A program made the translations under genes and the position numbers. From Alitta virens (taxonomy: Eukaryota; Annelida; Polychaeta; Phyllodocida; Nereididae), in assembly GCA_932294295.1 (NCBI GenBank), contig OW028575.1, positions 12,714,058 to 12,778,057 on the forward strand: DNA of 64,000 nt. The letters run 5' to 3'. The notes under the pieces were generated by a model. That model was not told where the DNA came from, searched no databases, and saw only the letters and a program-made list of their open reading frames with translations. Below, in pieces: positions 58,061-64,000 of this stretch; position 1 is the first letter of the stretch, and each line of letters opens with the position of its first letter.

Positions 58061-58107
58061 AGTGGGTGAGTTGGGTGATTAGGGCTTTACGTCCTGTATT
58101 TCTGCAC
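58061..58107 (-). mobile_element. SINE tail fragment, copy 5
   Basis: Only the 3' 45 bp of the SINE body and the tail are present. It ends abruptly at TCTGCACA. Confidence 0.8.
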
Positions 58108-58496
58108 AAGTTTACATGAACAGCTACCAAATACTCGCGTGATTGTGGTGTCAAACAAGGAGAGTCTATACTGGTTTTATTGCCCTAATAAAGATTTCCC
58201 GCCAAAAACATTTCCTGTTGAAAGGTAGCATGGAACTGTCCATTTGTACAAAGGTTGGGCAGATACAGAACTTAGATATGTTTTTTTTTTCTGAATTGCC
58301 AGTGACTATTCTGCCATAATGTCTTTGAAATACATTGGTCATTTTGTCTATTCACCATTTTAACATTTGAAAAAGTGGAATACACGTATACTATCTAGTG
58401 TGACCCCTACCTCCCCCTCCCATTTTGTGGCTGTCAACTTGGTATAATACCATGTGAACAGGCGATGCAAACTTACAGTTCTTGTGACTGACCACC
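58108..58496. other. no gene recognised
   Basis: AT-rich spacer upstream of the SAM-like frame; a T-run lies at ~58280. Nothing else is identified. Confidence 0.4.
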
Positions 58497-58907
58497 ATGG
58501 CTGTACAGAGTATTGAAGACTGGCTGTGAAATATAGATGGGAGTCTCGTTGAATTTAAGGATGAATTTACAAAACTGCATGTTCACAATACTAACTGTCT
58601 AAAATATATGAAACCTTCAGACCTGGAAAAGCTTGTTAAGCCTCTTGGGCCCATACAAAAGCGAATGCTCAAAGCTGAAATGGCCAAACTTTCTTCTCCA
58701 AGAACACAGAAATTGTTGACGCAGTATGGCACTCCAGAACTTCAGGCAACTTACACAATAGAAAGAAAAGGAGACTTGATACCTGGTAATCTGTTTCCGG
58801 AAGTTCAAACTTCTGAAGACACATTTAGTAGCACTGACAGCTCAGTCACTGCAATGCAGCTTGAACTTCAGAAACTCCCAAGAAGACGTGAACGTGAAGG
58901 GAGATGA
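58497..58907 (+). pseudogene. SAM-like domain open frame with an in-frame TGA
   Basis: From ATG at 58497 in an ACCACCATGG context the frame reads AVQSIEDWL, a TGA at 58527-58529, then in the same frame FKDEFTKLHVHNTNCLKYMK and PSDLEKLVKPLGPIQKRML. The pattern WL..F...F......L..L...DL..L....G...K.L resembles a sterile alpha motif. A Ser/Thr-rich tail follows to a stop at 58905. It may be a first exon of a host or element gene, with the TGA as a nonsense change. Family assignment is tentative. Confidence 0.4.
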
Positions 58908-58910
58908 TTA

Positions 58911-59340
58911 CCAACTACTGCCTCCGTCTCTGGGGGTTTACCTTTGTCATGGCCACGGGACCTCAGGGGCTCGCACCTTAGCTCATGACGCAATAGTTGG
59001 AATAGGGGATGCAACGTGCCCTTGTGGTATTAAAGACACCTGTGACACAAGGTCAATCAAGTCCTCGTCAGCCCCCTCTTCCCCTTTCCTATTCATTTCC
59101 TTTTCACCTGTCTTCTTACTATATCTCTCCCGTTCCAGCCATTCGAGATCTAAGGTGGTATTAGCGGGATTGCGCAACACGTGCATCAGTGGTCATCCCA
59201 TGGGGTCAATATCTGCCAAAGGGGGCAACTCAGGGTGATAGCGGGCAGTCGATGTGACCGGTTTCTGCTAGTTTCTTTTGTATTGAAGCCAGCAGCGCAG
59301 AGATCTGTGACGTGGATTTGGCGATGGAAACGTCCAGTTC
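58911..59340. other. no gene recognised
   Basis: More GC-rich than surroundings, with open frames on both strands lacking known domains. It may be part of the retroelement whose gag-like part follows. Confidence 0.35.
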
Positions 59341-59354
59341 TTTTACTTTAGTGG

Positions 59355-59538
59355 GTGGGTGGGTGATTAGGGCTTTACGTCCTGTAATTCTGCACCAGTT
59401 GGGCTAATTAGGACAGGCAGAGACCATGGCAATGAGACGAAGGAGGAAACAGCCATCCAACTTAGGCTCGACCGGGAATCGAACCCGGGACCCAGCGGTT
59501 GGAAGCCCAGAGCGCTACCTCTGAGCTAGGCCCCCACC
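59355..59538 (-). mobile_element. tRNA-derived SINE, copy 6
   Basis: Perfect 14-bp duplication TTTTACTTTAGTGG at 59341-59354 and 59539-59552. Full head, minus strand. Confidence 0.95.
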
Positions 59539-59552
59539 TTTTACTTTAGTGG

Positions 59553-61130
59553 AACCCACTAGAGATTCTGCTGGCGTTATATCAGTATCAAAGGACGCCT
59601 CTTTCGCACTTTTCACCCCTTTGGCTCCTTTTGGGACTGACTGGGCCTGTCATCTTCAGCCTCCTCTCCCTTCTGCGGTTTATACCCCAGTTTACCCCCA
59701 ATTCCCTGGTCAAGTCCCATGGAGAACCATACCTCCATCTGATGCTTTATTTGAGGCAGGCACGACCACGGTTGCCCTAAGTCAGCAAGAATACAATGGT
59801 CCATCTTTTTTGCTAGTTTCTATACATACTCAACGTTGAAACTATCCGAGGGGTCCACATATAATCTGATGAACAACTCATGGTCTGCCATGGAAAATAT
59901 CAAGACCTGAGTGGGGTCATTAATAAGGATGTCCCATACATTTTTCATCATTCCTATGGCAACCTCCCGCGTCAAGTACCTGGTGCTAAATATGGGATGC
60001 ACAAAATCTAATGACAGATGCTCCCAGGCTGCATGTCTCCGGTGATCAAACCGTTCGGCCAGGTATACCCCAAAGTGCGAGGCGATAGCATACTGCACCC
60101 CAAGCCAGCAACTGGCCCTTGCCCTGGTAACCAAGAATGCAGTCAAGGCTTACTTCTCAATATCCAATTTTGTACAGGGTTTTGGACTTTCCTAAGAACA
60201 AGTTTCAGGGCAGTATATCAAGCTGTTGCCAAGGTTACCATTGCTGCCCCTGGCTCCCCCTGGCAACAACCAGTCCACTGCCCTTAGTCTACAATAGATT
60301 TAATCAACACTATTTGGTAACTCAGGTGATACAGCATTTAACATTATTCTGAAATACGTGATACCTTTGTGTATATGTATAATATTGATACAAAATTGGG
60401 ATCGTAGGCATGCATCTCCTAGCATCCTACGATACTAGTGTAGCTGTTATAAGAAGAAAAACTTCAGTGTTTTGTCCAATAACCCCAAAGTGTACTTGTG
60501 ACCCGTTCTGAAGGTCTATTCAGATCAAGGGGTGGACTCTGACCCTGGAGAAGGCCAATTGGCAGAGGAAGATGATTGTCACCTTACCATACCAGCCGAT
60601 GTTCCAGTTGATCATGGCTCAATCAAGGCCTCCTCAATGGCCTCATGCTCGGGCATCACAGGTGTGTCACTCGACAAGCACCTTGAATTGGCAGCTGTCG
60701 AAGAAGATATCAGGCCAGAGGTCAATGCTAAAGTAGCCAACTTTGTGTCCAAGATCTGGGTGGGTGGGTGGGATTAGGGCTTTACGTCCTGTGTTTCTGC
60801 ACCAGTTGGGCTAATTAGGACAGGCAGGGACCATGGCAATGAGACGAAGGATGAAACAGCCATCCAACTTAGGCTCGACCGGGAATCGAACCCGGGACCC
60901 AGCGGTTGGAAGCCCAGAGCGCTGCCTCTGAGCTAGGCCCCCGCCCCTGTCCAAGATCTGGGACAAGGATAAAAAATCAGACATTAAGTCCTTGTTTTCC
61001 GAGGCACCCAGCCCAGCAAATGTTGCGTGTTTGCAAAAAGTTAATTTGGATGAAGAGATTTTGTCGGACCTCTCCAAAGTCCCCAAACAAAAGAACAGGA
61101 CTTCGCATTACAAGGGGTTCATCATAGCAT
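59553..61130 (+). pseudogene. gag: DIRS-like gag remnant, split by a SINE
   Basis: The best-supported part lies at 60532-60755 and, after the SINE, 60963-61130. It holds VNAKVANFVSKIWDKDKKSD, IKSLFSEAPSPANVACLQ, and VNLDEEILSDLSKVPKQKN. The order 'KIW...P.P.N...L....VN.EI...L' is what DIRS/Ngaro gag proteins show. Removing the SINE and one copy of its 15-bp duplication restores continuity of the frame context. The upstream plus-strand frame 59549-59839 (PPSDALFEAGTTTVALSQQE) may belong to the same region; a minus-strand frame 60146-59820 has no known domain. No reverse transcriptase or tyrosine recombinase of this element lies in the window. Confidence 0.5.
60761..60947 (-). mobile_element. 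tRNA-derived SINE, copy 7
   Basis: Perfect 15-bp duplication TGTCCAAGATCTGGG at 60746-60760 and 60948-60962. Inserted into the DIRS-like gag frame. Confidence 0.95.
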
Positions 61131-61347
61131 AATTTGGGCAGCAACAAATGTTACTAGTCTTCTCAGTGACATTTACAGCAACAGTGGCAATAAACAGCAG
61201 TTGGCAGATAAGGCTGTGTCTGTTCTGCGCATTCCATGGTATGGGGCACAGAATTGCATAATCTCAGAAAAAAAAACAGATTAAACCAGTTTTGCTTCCG
61301 GAAGTGAAGAACAAACTCTCTGCCAAGAACGCATCAATTAGGGGAGA

Positions 61348-61722
61348 GGCAGGTTAGTTGATACGCAAGGTTAGTTGATACACCCATCCCCCTTGTGCCA
61401 AAAATGATCATTTGAGGGAGTGTTGCCATCTATGAGAAGCAAATTGAACATTCCATGAGATTTAGGTCAACAGAGGAGCAGAATCAAGACTGAGGAGAAA
61501 AGCCCAAAACTGCAAAAATCAACATTCAAAGTTAATGCCTTTATTCTTACAACAGATCAGGGATGCCACGGGGTTGCTTGGTGCCTGGATAAAGTTTGAA
61601 AAATGGTTATCCTATAAGCCAACTTAGATGTCCCAGTATGTTTTTTTAATAAAGTAGTAGATGGGTTAGTTGATACACCAGGGTGCGGGGTCAGTTGATA
61701 CGTATCAACTAACCCAACCTGC
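61348..61722. repeat. GGTTAGTTGATAC inverted-repeat segment
   Basis: GGCAGGTTAGTTGATAC at 61348 and, inverted, GTATCAACTAACCCAACCTGC-type end at 61702-61722 bracket a 375-bp segment. Three further direct copies of [G/A]GTTAGTTGATAC-like words lie inside. The arrangement resembles a terminal inverted repeat, perhaps of the pogo-like element that follows. Confidence 0.6.
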
Positions 61723-61916
61723 ATTTTAACTTTTGGAATTTGAAGACAGTTCACTTGATCAGACAGACATAGAAAGAACTAGGGCAAAGTTTTAACAATT
61801 GCCTACTGATGGGATACAAATTTACTATTTTCATGTTGAGCTGTTGAGGCTACAATCTATTAAAGTATTCAGAACCAAAGAGCTAAATAATTACGAGTGG
61901 CTTTTTTTTGCAGGAA

Positions 61917-62520
61917 TATGCCACAGAAATACAAAAGGAAGACAGAAAGGGCCGAGAGGGCACCTGTGGACGTAATGCAACGAGCTGCTGCTCAAGTTGC
62001 TGAAGGCAAATCACTGAGAAGTACAGCCGCAGAATTCAACATTGACAAAATGACTTTAAAACGCTTCATAGAAAAACAAAGAACCAACAGGCTACACCAG
62101 TGTTTCCCTTGCCCATTATGTATTTACTCCAGACATGGAAAAAAGTCTGGGTGACCACATCAAACTTCTTGCTGATATGTTCCATGGTTTATCACTGGAA
62201 AAGTGCCGCATCCTTGCATATGAATTTGCTTCAAAAAATGGACAGAAAAAGCCAAGTTTCTGGGAGGAAAACAAGAAGGCAGGACAGGCATGGTGGCTTG
62301 GTTTTAAAAAGCGCCAAAATTTGGCAATTCGCTCTCCAGAGGCAACATCGCTTGGAAGGGCAACAGCTTTTAATCAGCAAACAACCAATGAATTCTATGA
62401 CAACCTAGCTCGAGTGATGGATGAACAGCACTTTAAGCCTGAAGATATATATAACCTGGATGAAACTGGCTGCACAACAGTACAAAACCCATGAGATATT
62501 GTCACTGCAAGGGGAAAAAA
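61917..62520 (+). pseudogene. pogo/Tigger-like (Tc1-mariner) transposase remnant
   Basis: The first frame (MPQKYKRKTE, AAAQVAEGKSLRSTAAEFNI) is a psq-type helix-turn-helix. After a frame change near 62120 a second frame gives the CENP-B-type HTH (WWLGFKKRQNLAIRSPEATS) and the start of the DDE domain with YNLDETGCTTVQNP (first catalytic Asp), then a TGA and TARGKKQVGAA in frame. The rest is removed by the SINE at 62537. At least one frameshift and one stop make it dead. An acceptor-like TTTTTTTGCAG precedes the first ATG. Confidence 0.8.
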
Positions 62521-62536
62521 GCAAGTTGGTGCAGCG

Positions 62537-62714
62537 TGGGTGGGTGGGTGATTAAGGCTTTACGTCCTGTATTTCTGCACCAGTTGGGCTAATTAGGACA
62601 GGCAGGGACCATGGCAATGAGACGAAGGATGAAACAGCCAACCAACTTAGGCTTGACCGGGAATCGAACCCGGGACCCAGCGGTTGGAAGCCCAGAGCGC
62701 TACCACTGAGCTAG
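62537..62714 (-). mobile_element. tRNA-derived SINE, copy 8
   Basis: Minus strand. Its 5' head is cut after GAGCTAG, directly against the TG run of the LINE that follows, which indicates that the LINE inserted at or into the SINE end. Confidence 0.9.
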
Positions 62715-64000
62715 TGTGTGTGTGTGTGAGTTATTGTTTAACGCCTCATCAGCACCTGAGTGGGCTATGTAGAGGCTCTCCAGGTTAAGATTGATTATCT
62801 ATATTTGGTAGTAGAAACCAGAAGCATATAAAAAATCAATAATTGTCTGGGTTGGATATCTAGTAAAGAGATGTTGTAAGGTAGTAGCTTGAAACAGAGG
62901 TCTTCTAATGCGTTGTAAGTGGATGCAATCTAATAAAATATGTTTGATTGTTAGGGGGCGCCGACAACTCTGGCATACCGGTGCCGGTTCATTGACTAAA
63001 AGGTGTAAATGTGTAAGTCTTGAATGTCCTATGAGGCATCTGTGATATATTCCTTGATCTTTGCGAGTATTGAACCTACTCGGTATTTTATTTTGAATGC
63101 AAGGTAAGATTGAATGCAACTTGTTGTTATTACATTCATTCCATTGTCTTTGCCAGCAAGACATGATAAAAGATTTTATAGTCATTTTAAAATCAGTGTA
63201 TGGAATGGTAAAATCAGTTATCTCTTTTGTAAGAGCCCTTTTTGCTGCCAGGTCTGCTTTTTCATTCCCTTCAATGCCAGCGTGTCCAGGAATCCAGCAG
63301 AATACTATGTCTTTGTATTCGTGAAGATAGAAATACTTAATAAGAACATCTAAGATCCCAGGGTTATCAAGTTGTTTATTTTGGATTGCTTGAAGAGCAG
63401 ATTTGGAATCAGAACAGATAACATAACGATCTGATTCTGAGTCCTCGATATTCTTTAAGGCAAGGTAAATAGCTGTTAATTCTGCAGTGTATATTGAGCA
63501 GTGGTCTGGAAGACGACATTCAGCTATAACGGTTTTATAAGAAGTGACAGCACAGCCTACTCGTCTTTCCATTTTTGAGCCATCTGTGTATAGAAATTTG
63601 TACGATTCGTTTTTAAACCTTATACTATAAAATAGGTTTTGATAGTCTACCGGATTGGTTTCGCTTTTCTTAAGCTCTGCCAAATCCAGTATAACTTTCG
63701 GGACTGGGAGAATCCATGGCGGAATGGGTGGTACTTCCGTCTCGGCAATGATTGTAGTATCAATTTTTGCAGCCTCAAGATAGAATTTCATGCGTAATCC
63801 CAGTGGTCGAATGGCGTTTGAACGAGATTCATAATGATGCATGTATTTTGGATGAAATATTACATCATATGTTGGATTTGTTGGAGTTGAAGCTACTTTT
63901 AGTATGTATTGCATGGATAACTTGATACGACGAAGGGAAAGTGGAGGTTCCCCTGCCAGTACATATAAGCTCTCTACAGGAGATGTACGAAAAGCTCTTA
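62713..64000 (-). mobile_element. RNase H-bearing LINE, copy d, open to the window edge
   Basis: The minus-strand frame ends at 62799 and is open up to the window edge beyond 63914 (upstream AFRTSPVESLYVLAGEPPL is the linker after RT). It contains a complete RNase H domain: YTDGS, TAELTAIYLAL, CSDSKSALQAI and GNEKADLAAK supply the Asp-Glu-Asp-Asp set. The knuckle CQSCRRPLTIKHILLDC and the ending FYYQI follow. The 3' end is the same (CA)n tail as the other copies. This is an I-like or Nimb-like clade element with C-terminal RNase H; the copy is undamaged as far as visible. Confidence 0.9.

Noticed and set aside
59820..60146. Minus-strand 108-codon frame
   Set aside because: Looks partly coding-like but no family, no borders and it overlaps the opposite-strand retroelement region; not listed as a gene.

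Overview
The window is animal nuclear DNA. Genes have introns with GT..AG borders, base composition is AT-rich, microsatellites are frequent (GATA/TCTA, TG, poly-G), and mobile elements of nearly every metazoan class are present: Ty3/gypsy with inverted LTR arms, an env-bearing LTR remnant, several non-LTR LINEs, a DIRS-like gag, a Polinton-type DNA polymerase, Kolobok-like, P-like, Tc1/mariner and pogo-like transposases, Harbinger-like MITEs and a tRNA-derived SINE. This fits a marine or aquatic invertebrate (hemichordate, mollusc, lancelet or similar). The sequence alone does not fix the species.

Host genes lie in the first half. At 1.4-3.0 kb on + are four exons of a secreted Reeler-domain protein whose 3' part is not found. 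At 3.4-4.2 kb on - are three phase-compatible exons of an unrecognised protein. At 15.3-17.5 kb on - is a complete six-exon homologue of CYBC1 (Eros/C17orf62), the chaperone of the phagocyte NADPH oxidase. At 23.0-28.4 kb on + is a complete twelve-exon LARP7 (La module, RRM1, C-terminal xRRM), the 7SK RNA-binding protein. Intergenic space and introns are packed with LINE and SINE copies.

From 29 to 48 kb the DNA is a nest of transposons. It holds an env-like remnant (30.5-32.1 kb, -), a Harbinger-like MITE whose empty site is present elsewhere in this window, and a Ty3/gypsy element on - (38.0-47.7 kb). That gypsy element is interrupted by a 3.55 kb TTAA-flanked DNA transposon, and its 3' LTR has been replaced by an inverted copy of its own 5' LTR and leader (34.2-38.0 kb). 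The inverted LTR is itself split by a 3.1 kb fold-back element.

From 48.6 to 56.2 kb on + lies the most unusual block. A Polinton/adenovirus-like protein-primed DNA polymerase B is split by an intron whose 3' splice site has been duplicated by a SINE insertion, and it is interrupted by one in-frame TGA. Two genes follow for paralogous secreted or type I membrane proteins sharing a small Cys-rich (LRRNT-like) head, separated by a ~128 bp tandem repeat array. The last 8 kb is again accessory: P-like, mariner-like and pogo-like transposase remnants, a SAM-like ORF, a DIRS-like gag, SINEs and RNase H-bearing LINEs. The last LINE runs off the end of the window with an open reading frame.
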